From assembly GCF_918797505.1 (NCBI RefSeq), contig NC_092793.1:87370411-87434410 (forward strand): a DNA stretch of 64,000 bases. The letters are read 5' to 3'. The DNA is from Bemisia tabaci. Its lineage: Eukaryota > Arthropoda > Insecta > Hemiptera > Aleyrodidae. The notes beneath the pieces were generated by a model, which saw only the letters and a list, made by a program, of their open reading frames with translations, searched no databases and was not told the origin of the DNA. Position numbers and translations under genes: made by a program. Shown here one piece after another: positions 29,959-44,900 of the stretch (the stretch's first letter is position 1; every line of letters starts with the position of its first letter).

Positions 29959-32900
29959 GTATTTTTTTTCATATTTTAATAATTTTAAAAATTGACCCAA
30001 GAACATAATTTATTAGCTGCACCCTCTGGTCATGCTCCTCAAAAATGATCGGAACTGGTAATATTATTTTAATTTGATTGTTCGGGTTCAAGGTAGCTCT
30101 TCAGCACTTAGAAGATCAATTTTATAGATAGCCGATTGCTCTATGTATCATATCTGGAGTGGGAGATTTCTTCAAAATTTCTAAGCATCACACTACGCTG
30201 TAGCACGTCAGGTATGTGCACACAGGATTTGTCGTAGAAAGACGTTGAAATAACTACAAAAGTATGGTCCCAGTGAATATCGTAAATCATTCAGCCTCTT
30301 GACTTGGGGTACTCTTTTGAACTGTGCTTTTGGAGTTATTTCGATGTGTTTCTCGGTCAAATTTTGTGTGCAAATAGCTAGCGCATTGTAACATGATATG
30401 ATGCAAGAATTTTTTTTAGACATGTCATGAAAGTATGAAATTATCAATTGATCAATCAACTATCGAATTGTTCTCTGAAGTGCTGACGTGTCACCTCGAT
30501 ATTCTCTTAGTGAAGACACAGTGTATTCCTTCATCGGAAATATTGTGAGAATATTCTGAAAAGGTCTTGGCAAAACATCATTTTTTTTATCAACCAGCCG
30601 GCAAAGTGTCAAGACTAATCTAGAATTTTCCTTTCTTTTCAAGATTTGCCAGAACCTTAGAGGAAAAGAATGAGGTGGTGGCAGTTGCGTGTTTTTTATA
30701 CTGTGTTATAAGTGGATAGAAAATAACTTCAGCATAATCCGAAGTTTACTTTAAGTGTGGGAAATGAACTTTCAACACCCATTGTTTTGGTGTAATTCAA
30801 TACAGACTTTAATTCACAACACTTTTTAAAGTTTGCCTCATTGCCTCTCTTGTAATTCACAAGAATTTCAGAAAATGAATGAGGAAAATGTCTGCACTCA
30901 TTGAAATCATTGACTTCTTTCCAAGATGTCTGGAATGCAATATCTTTTTTTCCCCTGTTCGTCAGAATTGGTTTGGGCAAATTGCAATTTGTAAAGACAC
31001 ATCACAATATGTTAAGACACTAATTGATTTTTAAGGGTTATAGGATTTGTGTACATTAGTGTTAAAATATGTAGGCCTGACATTGGGAGGAAATTTTGAT
31101 AATACAGGGTGGCCCAGACCTACCGTACCAGGACCTTTTTTCGGTTAATTTGGGTCGCACGAAGTCCAGGATCGCGGGGATAAACAGGGAATCGACCCCA
31201 AGGAATCCGAATTTCATGGTCCCAGAGCCCCCCTGGCAGTCCTTGGGGGGTAAAAGGGGGGTCCGTACTTCAAAAGTCAGGGTAAATGTCAAAATTTTAA
31301 AATTATTTCATCGGAATCAGAACGTACGGAAATTTTTAACCTGAACCGACACCAAGAAATCCAAAATCGGACCATCCGGGTCCTAAATACCGACCCCTAA
31401 AGGTGGGGGATAGAGCCCCCTTTCCAAAAAAATCAAGTTCGTTAAATTGACGTGGAGAGTCGGAAAAAATGTGCATTCATAGGTAATCGACCCCAAGGAA
31501 TCCAAATTTGAGGGTCCCATTGTCCTCTGACACTTTTCTGATGGGGCACAGGGGGTCTCTGAACTTTTTAATTTAACCGGTGTGGAGGTTACCCCTGTAA
31601 GGGGGCTCTGTCCCCCACCTTTAAGGGTCGGTATTTAGGACCCGGATGCTCCGATTTTGGATTTCTTGGTGTCGGTTTAGGTTAAAAATTTCCGTACGTT
31701 CTGATTCCGATGAAATAATTTCAAAATTTTGACATTTACCCTGACTTTTGAAGTACGGACCCCCTTTTTACCTCCCAAGGGACGCCAGGGGGGCTCTGGG
31801 ACCATGAAATTCGGATTCCTTGGGGTCGATTCCCTATTTATCCCTGCGATCCTGGACTTCGTGCGACCCAAATTAACCGAAAAAAGGCCTGGTACGGTAG
31901 GTCTGGGCCACCCTGTATATATCTAAGGTTCGGATACATTTTGACCAGTATTTTTTTACTGCTGCATCACTGGTAACAGATGTGTTTGAAAAAAATTGAA
32001 AGTATGAGGATACTGTAGGGTGGTGATTAAGTATACATATAGTAGTACTAGCTGCTCCGGGCGCCCTACGGGCGCCCTCCACAGCTAGCAATGGTGGTGC
32101 AGTAGCTTAATTGGAATCGGAGCAATTAGTTGAATCTATTTAATTGTGATGAATAAAATGTCTGTAACAATACGTGTTGATAGCAATACGCAATACGGCA
32201 GTTAATAAGTCAGGGTCAGTCAAGCCAGAGAGAATAAGATGCCAGGATATCAAGAAGCTGTGAAGCGGAGCAGCCGAGGGATGCGAGGGAATGTGGGTGG
32301 CGAGTGACAAACGACGATGCGACCCAAACCTCCTTCTTTGAGGTTGGTGGGAAGAGAGCGAAATACGAAAGAAAACGGAGATAGCCGAAAGAACGTGGCG
32401 GAAGGGGTGGCTGAGACCGTAGAGGGGGGGGGGGGGTAGCTAGGGACGGGCAAGGAGGTAGCGGCCGGACGACCGCTCGAAACAGCTGAACTTTACTCGT
32501 CGATAAAAGTAAGAAAATTTGAGAAAATCGAAAAAACAATTACAGCCTGCAAATCTACAGATCAGAAGCTTTCATTTAAAAAAACCCCATGCAAATCGGC
32601 CCGGTGGTTCTCTCAAAGTTAATGTCCCAAAATGCGGTCTTTAGTCTGAATAAATGGAAGAAAATTTGAGCCCAGCTAAACTTCATTCGTCGATAGAAGT
32701 AAGAAAATTTGAGAAAATCGAAAAAACGATCACAACCTGCAAATCTACAGATCAGAGGCTTTCATTTAAAACAAAAATCATGCAAATCGGTCCAGTGGTT
32801 CTCTCAAAGTTAACGTCCAAAGATTCGGACCTCCGTTTTAATACATTGGAGAAAATTTGAGAAAATTATAGGAGAAAATTTGAAAAAATCGGAAAACAAA

Positions 32901-35900
32901 TTACAGCCTGCAAATCTACAGCTCAGGGGCTTTCATTTAAATAAAAGATCAGGAAAATCGGTCCGGTGGTTCTCTCAAAGTTAATGCCTTAAGATTCGGA
33001 ACTTTGCATTTTAATATATAGGATTGTGCATGATGCACCATGCCATCCCAGGGGTGTAGAAAGTTTTTCGCCTTCACATTTTTTGAGGCTACCTTCATAT
33101 TGCTGTCCCCATAAGATTTGTGTGTGCCACCCTTTCTGTGCATTAAAGCGGACATTCAACTATTTTCTTTGCTTAAAAGAGCGCGCTCAACTATTTTGTT
33201 CGCATAAGAGTGAGTTACAGTTTCCATTGCCTAAAAATATGCACTTAGCTAGTTTATGCCCTCTGCCTTCCCATTTTTTCCCCTTTCCAGATGCCTTTAC
33301 ACATTTTAACCCCTTTTTAGGTATCATCACTTTTGCTCCACCATCGGTCTACGATTGGCCGATCCAGCACTTTCTGCACCCCTGTATTCTTTTCGACTGA
33401 TATTGAGACGTAGGAAAATTCAGATTTTGCTCATTAAGTGCAACTGCAAACCTTTACTTTGGTTACGTATGTGGAAAACTTTCTGATAAAAATGGAACCT
33501 TCACTTAAGAAGTAAAGGCATCAAATCTGAGCTGACCACTCTTCGGTGTGATGCTTTCATTTGTACCTTTCTCTCATCACTGAAATTAAGTTACAATCAA
33601 TGAGATCGCAAGAGTAGCAGTTCTCCATTTGTTACTTTTTCCCCATCTCAATCTGTCTGTCAAGAGCTACTTGTTGATGAGACAAACAACATGCCTTTTA
33701 GGTTGTTCGCTTAATAATTAGTTTAGATTTTGCAATTATTTCAGCAACTCCTACTTTTTAGATTGTTTTCCGTAGGGAAATATATCATTGCGTCATTTCT
33801 TCTTGCTTTTAGCTCGGCAGTTGATAATGAAATTCAATTTTTATTTTTGTAATTAACTAGTTGCATTTTAAGGGAATGAAATTGTATCATACTTTAATAA
33901 TGATTACATTCGTATTAAAGAAACAGGAGGGTATGGATTTGATGGTCATGAGTGGATCGAAAAACATAAACGTGAATCGATCGTCAAATGTAAATGTGAA
34001 CGAATTGACACAATTTGATCGATAAAATTCAAATGATTCAAAGGGCCTATCCATCGATTCATGGGTTTGTCGATCAGCTCATGGGTTTGTCAATCAATTC
34101 ACGGTTTTGTTGATCAATTCACAGTTGTCGATTGAATTGTGTCAATGGGACAAAACATCATCGGGTTTTTTCAATCAAGTGTCCATTGAATCACGTCCAT
34201 CAGTCTATCACGTCATCCTACAAAAGTCAGTACGTTTTTGTTTCTTGATCAATTCATGTTGATCGAGTAGACACTGGTTCTTCAATTGTCCATTGGTTCA
34301 TGTCAATCAATTCATGATTTATTTTTCGATTGATTCATGTCCATTATATCCGTATCCTACGAAGTAACATGGTAGGTTGTATCTAAACATCTCCAGTTCA
34401 AATTTTTGTTCGAAATTACAGTCGTAGTTGGCCCCTTTTCTTGTTTTTAACACCTTTTAACAATTTGTGTGCAACTTAACACCAACATGATCTATTTCTG
34501 TCTCTTGTCATCAGGTGTCACGTTCAAAGCTCACCGGCTAATTTTAGCAGCATGTAGCAAGCACTTTCAAGATATATTTGAATCAGCAACACTAACACAG
34601 GGAGTCAATGTTGTTGTCATCCTAGATGGGACGTCTTCAAGTAACATGTCTGCTCTGTTGGAGTTCATGTACAAAGGAGAAGTACATGTCTCCCAAGAAA
34701 AGTTGTCAAGTTTTTTGAAGGCAGCAGAGGCTTTACAGGTATTAAGAATTCTTTATTCCTTTTTCCCTTACTTCCTTATTCTAGAATGTATCCTAAGGTT
34801 GAGTTCAAAGATTTTTCGGAAAGGAAATAATAAATATTTTTAATAGTAAAATTACAAATATGGGTTCTGTCCTTCGATTCGAACCAATTTCTTTCGATTC
34901 CTAGGTGCTAAAGAAGTCCGAAAATGCTCATGTTAACTTCAGGATAATTGTCTGGTACTCAGAGCGCCGCCATTTTGAATTTTTCAGAATTGAGTAAACT
35001 CACAGTCAGATTTTCGCAAATATCCCCTCAACGATTAATTAGACAAAAAAAAAAAAAAAAAAAAAAAAAACAAACCAGCAGAAAGAGCATAAAATTTCCT
35101 ACCAAAATCACCCTCCTTTGTTTTTACTAGCTTCATTTTTTTGTTGTTAAATTAAAGTTGTTTTTAAAAAATTAGCTTAAAAAGACGCATTTTTGTTGAT
35201 TTAGAGAGAAACTGGTTTATATCTCCAACCACGATTATCTGAAAAAAAAAATTGTTAAATTCGTTGAAACGAGCGTAAAATTTACTTTCAGAGATCGCAT
35301 GTCAAAAGTTCCAAAGCTTGATTAAGTCTTATGAACCAGCAGGTTATTAGCTCCGCCCTCAAAATGTGATTTTGTCGACAATTTTCCTTACAATCATGGA
35401 AAAAACCCGGGAAACATGGCCCGAACTGTTTAACGAGGTGGTAAAATAGTGCTGGGTCCACCTTATTTTGGGGGAAAATGAGGCCAAAAAGTTCCAAAAT
35501 GTTCAATTAGAGTCAAACCTTTTAAGCTCTAATGAGTACCAGTACAAAACTGAGGGAGTAAGTGTTCAGCTGAGGCAGTTTGCATTGGAATATTATGTTG
35601 AGGTCATATCGAGAAATCCATAATTTTGGGTCTTTTTGTACCTCACCAGTAGATCACTCTTGTCAAAGAGCTGAAAAGCCAAAAAGTTCAAAAATGTTCA
35701 ATTAGAGTAACTTTGAGCTCTAATGAGTACCAGTAGAAAACTTGCCGTCTTCCAGTACAAAACTAACAGTTCGATGCAGTCTTAGATTTTGCGAGATGTC
35801 CAGTCAGTAGTGCTCCCTGACAAGTGTGATCTACTAGTGAGGTACAAAAAGACCCAAAATTATGGATTTCTTGATGTGACCTCAACACAATATTCTAATG

Positions 35901-38900
35901 CAAACTGCCTGAGCTGAACACTCTCCCCCCTCAGTTTTGTACTGATACACATTAAAGCTTAAAAGGTTTGACTCAAATTGAACAATTTTGAACTTTTTGA
36001 CTTTATTTTCCCCCTAAACAGTGTGGACCCTGCACCATTTTACCACCTTGTTACACAGTTCGGGCCATGTTTCCAGGGTTTTTTTCCTTGATTGTAAGGA
36101 AAATTACCGACAAAATCACATTTTAAGGGCGGAGCTAATAAACTGCTATTTCCTAGGACTCAATCAAGCTTTGGAACTTTTGACATATGGTCTCTGAAAG
36201 TAAATTTTACGCTCGTTTCAATGAGTGTAACAGTTTTTTTTCTCAGATAATCTAGGTCAGAGTTTTAAACCAGTTTCTCTCTAAATCAGCAAAAATGCGC
36301 TTTTTCAAGTCAACTAGGGGGCGACCGCTCCAAGGCCCAACCCCCCAGAGGCGCTTCGCGCATCTAATGTGCAGATATAAATAGCATTAAGATCATTAAG
36401 AGTTAGGGAAAACCCTGTATGGAGTATGTATGCATGCACGGCAGGAGGGGAGCGGTGCTCCTTCAATCCTTCAATCCGTTGCTCATTCATCATCGTATCA
36501 GTAGTATCAGAAGGTGTAAGCCGCAATGTGGATGGATTATGAATGAGAGATGAGTCGATCATAAATGAAGGAGGGTCTTTGAATGAATAGACTTCGTTTT
36601 TGCACATTTTTTTTCCTTTTCAACATAAACCAACAGACTAGGCCGTATTCGTCTGATTTCGTCAAGGTAGAAGAAAGGAGGGTTTGTATCACAGGCATAA
36701 GCGTAGTAGCATTTTTAGGGGGGCTTGACCCAGGCCCCTCTCTCAGCTTCACCTCGGCCAAGGGCTTCTCTTTTAAGATTTGGTAGCATTTACCCTACTT
36801 AGGTATTTTCATGCTACTCTAATACCAAATTGTCACTAAAAATTTGGAAGATTTTCTCCGTTGGTCACTTAAAATTGGCGGATTGTTCCAAGAGAAAATA
36901 GAGCTGGAGCAATTTGATTGCATTGCAATGTTGCAAAGAAGGAGTTGCGATTTGGGCTAAAGTCGCCCTGCCACGGAATTGGGGCATTTTTTTTATACTT
37001 CGCAGTTAACGATGCATATTTTACAGAAATAGTCTGGTCTTGCCGATACTCACATTTTTTAGCTCCGAAATAGGGACCTAAACATGGCCCTTGAGCCCAA
37101 AATGGCTAAAGATTCGCATTTTCTGCGGTTTTACCTCAGATTTGGACCTGAGCCCAAAGACGATGGTTGAACATATTCTCGCATGCTACTTCTCTAAGTT
37201 TTCCTCACAACATATTCAGAGCTTATGACCCGTCATCCATGGGCCCAGGCCAAAATCTGAGGTAGAACCGCAGAAAAAAAGGATTTTCCGCTATTTTGAG
37301 TTAACATGTTAGAAAAATTTGATTTTGAACTTGGGTCCAAAGGTGACGGTTGACTGTATTGTCGTACCTATGTTACTTTTCTTGGTGTCCCTCACAACAT
37401 ATTAGAAATGCAGGACCTGTCATATTTGGGCCCAAGTTGGAATCTGAGGTAGAACCGCGAAAAACGCGAATATTCAGCTATTCAACATGGAAGGAAAGTT
37501 CAACATTGAACTTGGGCCGAAAGATGACGGTTGACCATATTGTCCTATGTTACTGCTCTAGGTGTCCCTCACAACATATTCGAAGCTCATGACCCGTTAC
37601 ATTTGGGCTGAGGTCGAAATCTGAGGTACAACCTCGATAAACGCGAATTTTCAACTATTTTGGGATCCAGGGCCATGTTTAAGCCCTTGTTTTGAAGCCC
37701 AAAAATGTGAGTATCGGCAATACCCGACTATTTCTGTAAAGTATGCATCGTCAACTGCCAAATATGAAAAAACTTCCGATTCGGGCCCAAACAGTAACCC
37801 CTCCTTTTTAATGGACAATTTAGTCACCTATTTACCCCTGAATGGGTACAAATTAATCTTGATATTTTTTAAATTTTTCTCGTGATTTAATTGAAATTCC
37901 CAGTAACTTTCGAAGTGAAACATTCGCGAACATTATTCAATGAAGAAATAAGTTTTCAGTTAAAACTATGAATCGTTGCAATGCAAGTAAGTTCCTTTCA
38001 CTCTCATCTTCTTAGTATTTCTATATTATGAAGAAAGCTATCAAATTGGAGAGATTTACGGTGATGCAAAATAACTGATTCGAAGAATTGCAAGGCCTTG
38101 GACACTCAACCAACAATGCTGAGGAGAGTCAAAGTTCTGGAAGGCAAGAAAGGCTGACTTTTGCCTTTGGCTAAAAAATTTTTGAAGTGTAGATAATTAA
38201 AAGGAACTCAAAATCCTCACATTCATTTAAATCGGACGATAAGTGCCGTCTGATGAAATGTATCTGATCGTTGTGTTTTCTCAGCAATTAGACATCCACA
38301 AAGGATTATTATTATTATTATCATCATTTGTTTTTAATTATTTATTTTTTTTTTAAAGTTAATTTAAGCAAGCGTCTTTTTTTGCCAACTAGACCCAACA
38401 GACAGGAATTGAAGAAAGATTGTAAGGATAGGTGAATTAGGGGAAATGAAAATCCATTTTCCTCCAAAATGATAAGATCTGAGCCCGGCAAATCTGCACC
38501 CCCTGGTCAGGATTTGAACTCGAAACCTCTGGTATAGGAGTCATTTGCGCTAACTATTAGATCAACTGAGTTTGATTTCAAAGAATTTTACTGCTACAAA
38601 GGAGCAGCAGATCCCATTAGCAGGGCAAGGAGCGGTATCATCCTCTCTTCTGGCCCTGCGCGATGAAATTAGACCCAACGTAACGACGACAGTTAACTCA
38701 CCCAAACAAATCTAACTCACGTTCCCATAATCGGTAATGAGACCGACTAATTTTATCAGACAAGATGTGCGGTCCTGGTCTCTTGGTAATCGCAAGTTGA
38801 CCCATCCTGAATTAAGGAGAGGATAAGGACAACACGAGCGCCGAAGATAGGTGCGATACCATTGAGGGGAAAGGCTTTCTTTCCGAAGAGTTCATGCTTG

Positions 38901-41900
38901 AACTATCTACTGTGGTCGTTCCAGTGATGTATGGCGGGTTACGGGAAACTATTTTTTGCAGGAACAACGATCCCGCTTTTACATTGAGATTATTTGCCTA
39001 CAGCTGGGTAAACGTAGATTAGGGCAGCGCCCAGGCTCACCATGATTTTCAGTGGCCTAAAAAGCTAAAAATAAGCTACAAAAAATTTGGGATCCTTAAA
39101 CCACCCCTAGACCCTTGTGCCGTGGCCTAAAGGGTTTAAATTTGAAAAATTGAATTTGGAAGATTAGTAAGTGTCAATTCCTATTGAAATGAAAAAGTTA
39201 GTGCGCAAGAAAAGAGCTTAATGCGAAAACGGCTTTTTTCGCCCCCCCCCCCCCCCCCCGCCCCTGGAATTTCTTCAAACTTTGTTAAAACCTGTGAACT
39301 TCGATATCTCTCAAATGAAGGAAGATATCAAGGTCCAGTTTGGACGAAAAATCGTCTAAAATTGCATAATTTAAGATTCTTAAGCGCAAAATACTGATAT
39401 CACATTTTCAAGTTAACTTATGTGCTTTTTTTCAGTTTTTGAGTCAAAAAATTTTCTTCTAAATATGGATTACACAAAGATCTCAAGCTTTTATTTTAAC
39501 CAAATTTAAATGGTTCGTCTTTTTCCGCATCCAACCAGTGGTTCATTAGACCGGGGAAATAAACGGTTCCGGATTTATGAGCGATTGAAGTTTCCCGGGA
39601 GAAAGGGGCTAAGAAATTAAGCGAAATAGGCCATTCTTCATAACTTTTCGTGTAGAATCATAGTCTTTAGTCAAAACTAGGGGGCTACGCCCCCTGGCCG
39701 CTACGCGGCCCAACCCCCTAAAGGCGCTCCGCGCCATCAATGGGCCGCTTCGCGGCCCTATTTTTACCCTCCTAGCAGTGTTAGTTTTATTTTTCCCCTA
39801 AAAAATTACGATATGAGGTATACTTTAATTTTAAACTTTACTTAAAATTACTTTAAAATTAAAAGGACGCGTTTTGGAATAACTGCTTGATGAAATGTTG
39901 CAGTAAAACAATGAATAATGATAGTGAGGTAATAATTAGGACATCATGAGTCGGGGATCGAACCTACACCTACTTCATAGTGGACGCATACGACGTCTTG
40001 GACGACCCGGCCACCGCTCGACATGTAATCGTCGGCGCAAATCTTGTGTAAATAAGTGTAGAGCTGATGCGCAAGCTACACAGCTACTGCGCAACCTCCT
40101 CAACCACTGCGCATCCTCCCGCGCATAGCGGTAGCAGTATCGGAGCATTCTGTAAACTCACTCACTTTTATAACGTGATTTTAAAGAAACCTGGGTCCTT
40201 TTTCCAAAATCTGATTACAGCGGGCTCATCTAGGGCCTATTACCTGTCGATTTACGCAAAAATCATGGAAATCGGCCCGGTAGAACGCTCAAACGAACTA
40301 TGACAAGAAGTATAAATTTACATTGTTTTAATGGGAGAATTCGCAACTTTACCACGTAATATAAAAAAACCTGGGCCATATTTTGAAAATCTGAAAGGAG
40401 TTGGCTTATCTAGAGACAATTGCCCGTCGATAGCCGCAAAAATCATGAAAATCGGCCCGGTAGAACGCTGGAACTAAGCGTCACCAGTTTCGCAAAATTA
40501 GGAGGTCTTGGAGCTTATAGTATAGATATACACTTGCCATTTGAAATTTTCGACTTGCGGGCCTCTCAAGCCCTAAAAGAGGTTGGTCCAAAAACGCCGA
40601 TATTGCCCCCCCCCCCCCCCGGGTTTGGCTAAAACTTTCCTCAGATGTTGTACTAGGTGTCCCCAATGCTTGGGTAAAATTTCAGCCCCCTCGGATAATT
40701 GGGGGGTGGAGGGGGCAGGGGGGCAAAGTTGCAAGTTTTTCAAAACTTTAAAAATCGATATCTCGCGAACGGATTGAGTGTTAGTGTTGCGGTTGGTGCT
40801 AAAAAACGTAAAAAAATATTCTCTACAAGAATACTCCGCTGTTAGCTCGGTTGCGCAATTTATCGTAGTCATAAATCGATTTTTTCGATTTTGATGGTTC
40901 GACTTTTTTTCGTTTTTCGTCTCTCCTCTTCAGGCGATCGTTGCTAGGCGAAACAAACCTGTTGAGGTGATTTTTCATGAAATTCTGCATCGACCACACT
41001 TTATTTGACCTTGGGGAAACGATTCGTTCTTGAGTTATAGCGGCTTTCTGCGCGTTCCCGGTTACGCGCGGGCGAGACAGAGGTTGTTTCACCGCTAGGG
41101 CCTTATATTCATGCTGTAGGCTGTAATTATCGATATTTTCTCTTCCCCCCACCCTTCCCCACCAATAAATATTTTTTTATACTTCGTTATACAGGGTGTC
41201 CCAGACCATCCGTACCAGGTCTTTTTCTCGGTTGGTAAAGGTAACGTACGAAGTGGGGAACTGCGGGGTTCAATAGGTAGTTGACCCCAAGGTATCCGAA
41301 TGTCATGGTCCCGAAACCCCCCATGCTCCCCTTGGGGTAATCGACCCCAAGGAATCCGATTTTCATGGTCCTGAAGCCCCCCTAACCTCCCCTGGGGGTA
41401 AAAGGGGGAGGCACAATGTCTCCCAACTTTCCAGATCGTGACCCCCTCTTTGCCTCCCAAGGTGGGCATGGGGGGTTTCAGGACTGTGAAATTCGGATTC
41501 CTTGGGGTCAATTCCCTATTTAACCCCGCGGTCCCCCACTTCGTACCACCTAAACCAACTAAGAAAAAGACCTGTTACGGGTGGTCTGGGATACCCTGTA
41601 TAACGAAGTAATAAAAAAATTTTATTGGTGGGGAAAGGTGGGGGGAGGAGAAAAATTCGATAATTACAGCCTACAGCATGAATATAAGGCCCTAGCGGTG
41701 AAACAACCTCTGCCGTGCCCGCGCGGGACGGAGCACCGCCGATATGCCGCCCGCACGTAACCGGTAACGCGCAGAAAGATCGCTTTAACTCACGAACGAA
41801 TCGTTTCCCCAAGGTCAAACAAAATGTGGTAGATGCAGAATTTCATGGACAAACACCTCAACAGGTTTTTTTCGTCTACCTAACAACGATCGCCTGGAGA

Positions 41901-44900
41901 GGAGAGACGAAAAACGAAAAAAAGTCGAACCTTCAAAATCGAAAAAATCGATTTATGACTACGATAAATTACGCAACCGTGCAAACAGCAGTAATATTCT
42001 TGTAGAGAATATTTTTTAACGTTTTTTAGCGCAAACCGCAACACTAACACTCAATCCGTTCGCGAGATATCGATTTTTAAAGTTTTGAAAAAATTGTAAC
42101 TTTGCCCCCCTGCCCCCTCCCCCCAATTATCCGAGGGGGCTAAAATTTTACCCAAGCATCAGGGACATCTAGAACAACATCTGAACAAAGTTTGGGCCAA
42201 ATCCAAGGGGGGGGGGGCAAAATCGGCGTTTTTGGAACAACCTCTTCTCGGGGGGTCTTTGCCCCCATACTTCTGGATCAAGAGGCATCATGGGGCGGGC
42301 ATAACTATATGTAGGTATTAATTTCTTCTCTCAGGAGACTCCCAGATTTTGAAAATCGAAAAGTTTTAACGCCTATAGTGTCTTATTGAAGTCTGCTCCA
42401 AAAATGCCCCGTAACTCAAAAGAAGCGGGTGTAGGGAAAAAAGCATAGAACAAAAAGCTCTTATATTTGGCAATAGAATTTAAACTGTAGTTAAAGCATA
42501 CTCTTCCTATTTGAAATATGTGAGAAACGGGGAGCACCCCCCTTAACCCCCCTCCCCATGGTGTTTTGAGGGGCTGAAAATATTTTCATTGAATTCTTTG
42601 GGGTTGATTTCTTTTTCGTCCGGAAGCTCAATTTTCGGCCGTTTCCGAGGAATAGGTAGTGTGCGGATGCCTGGGAAACCTGGCATAGAGGAATTTCATT
42701 TCCTCGTGAAGCCTCTTCCACCTCTGTTATAATTTCTTAATTCATTGTGTTCATGTACCTAAAATAGTCCCACGAATAATTTCGCACCAGCCGATTGATC
42801 CACATCTAAATCAACACACTTTTGTTTTTATCATAATTATATTGATTCAATGCTTAAATTACACCTTTGCAATGTATTTTTTCAACGCGGTGATATAAAG
42901 AAATGGCTGCTCTGTTCCAGGTTAAGGGGCTGTCTATTGAGCATGAGAAACTTGCTGCTGCTCAACAAGAGCATCATGATAATGTTGTGGAAGAAACTCG
43001 CAGAGAAGAGCTGGAGTCTCCCAGCGGTCGATCAGGGAAATTGTCCGATCGGAAACAAAGTAATGTATCTACCTCAAAACCAGATGAATCTACCTCAAAT
43101 GATTCAACGATGCAACCACCACCTACTTCGTCATATTCGCCTGTTTTTACACCTTACATTCATCACTACCGCACTCCCGCTTTCGAGCAGCGAGTTCCTC
43201 CATCTTCCCAACAAACCACACCAACCTCAATGGCAACTGGCTATGACAATTTACCAAGGAAACGCTACTATGGGCGAAGTCCCAGTGATCCAATGCGCGA
43301 CTCCTCTATCAGACCGTCAGTGCTGCGAGATGCTACTAAACCGGAGAGAGAGTCACCAATATCGGTGTCGCAGTTCCCTGGCCAGCCAGGATCACCCCAC
43401 TATTTTTATGAAGCCTCGGACTCGGTCGGGTCATTCGACAGGCCTGCTGCTGTGGATACTAACCGGCCTACTCCATCACCTGGAAATCCTCATTGGCCTC
43501 CTCCAATGAATCCAAATTGTGCTGAAGGTAATTAAACATATAAAGCTACCATACCAAGATTTCAACAACACTTTTACCATAAAACTGTCAAAGCGATTTC
43601 CTTCAAAGTTGACAAGAATGAAGGTAAGGACCACCGAAACATGTCTAAAAATAAACAAAAACTCAAATTTAGGAAAAAATGCTGCTGAAGTCCAAAAAAG
43701 AGAAAGGTTGTTTCTTCTCTTCCAATAGTACTGCATAGGGGATACGGGGTTGTTAACGCGCACCGCGCCGAACAGGTTCAATCGTGTCGCGCGTGACGTC
43801 ACAGCAGTCGGCAGCGGCACCAAAATTATAGACGAAATTTCAGGTATTAGGAGGTATTTTTCGACAGATTTTTGCGAAAATCGTTTCTAGGGGGTATTGT
43901 TTGAAGGGAACCTCGAATTTTTGGTCAGATTTTGAGAACTCCAAAATCCAAGATAGCGGCCGTGGCCTAAAATGCTGTGTTGGCTCTTGTTCGATCGATT
44001 GTTGACAAACTCGATTTTGGAGGTTTTTTTCGACTGGAAACTCGAATTTTTTGTCGGATTTTCAAAATTCCAAAATCCAAGATGGCGGCCGTGGACAAAG
44101 TGGCGAAGCTGTTGTCTTCTCATTATTATTATTATTTTGAAAGTAAATAGCTATGAGGGACGGCTGGGAAGCTAGGAACCAGGGGTCCAGGGGCACTCCC
44201 CAATCACGGCTAGTATTATATGTTCTTACCTAATTTTTTAATGGACACCAGACAAGTAAGAATTCAAACATGTCCGAAGTGAATTTAGAAGTAAGTTTTC
44301 TAATGCTGTAATATCATTTGGTTCAACAAATTTTGATCTTTTTACAAGAAATTGAACACGAAATACTCTTAAGAAATTTTGACCACTATTTTCACCAGAT
44401 TTAAATTTGCACAGCGAAATGAGATCACTCAGATCACCTAACTGCTGCACTAAAATGACTACAGAAATCCGCAGATGCAAAGAAATCAATTATATCCTTT
44501 TAGAGGAACACATGACCTACATTTTTGCACCAATAAGAATGAATCCGCAAGAAACGGTAATAATGCAAAGTTGAGGTCAAGGTCATTTTTTGCTCATTTT
44601 CAGGCAAAACTTTAAAGTCTCGTAATGGCCACAAAATTAATCGTAATACATATAATCCTAATGCAAGAAACAATTAAACTATCACAAAGTGCTTACTCTG
44701 AGCTTTTTGTTCCTTAATTGATTGGGATCCATGCCGACTTTCAACAATACAACGCAAGGTACTATGTAATAACGTGCACCTCGAATTCTCACATTTGTTT
44801 ATTTACCTCGAATGAGTCAGTTAAGTTTGGGAGGGATTTGCCTGCAAATAGTTGAATCCTACAGTTTTTGGTACGAGGAGAACGATGCGCTCGTTAAAAT

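Noticed and set aside
31096..31926. Similar open frames on both strands of the family-1 palindrome
   Set aside because: Mirror images of each other caused by the palindrome; no known domain.
33026..33400. 124-codon open frame in Chinmo-like intron 1
   Set aside because: Composition is Pro/His/Cys/Phe-rich from C- and T-rich DNA, no domain, and weak repeat similarity to 17615-18400 suggests non-coding repeat.
38486..38572. tRNA gene on the minus strand
   Set aside because: A- and B-boxes are present but the cloverleaf is incomplete and a SINE body with a simple-repeat tail follows.
43519..43728. Extension of the linker exon past 43527
   Set aside because: The frame stops two codons after the GTAATT donor, and splicing to 48051 restores a phase-perfect frame.
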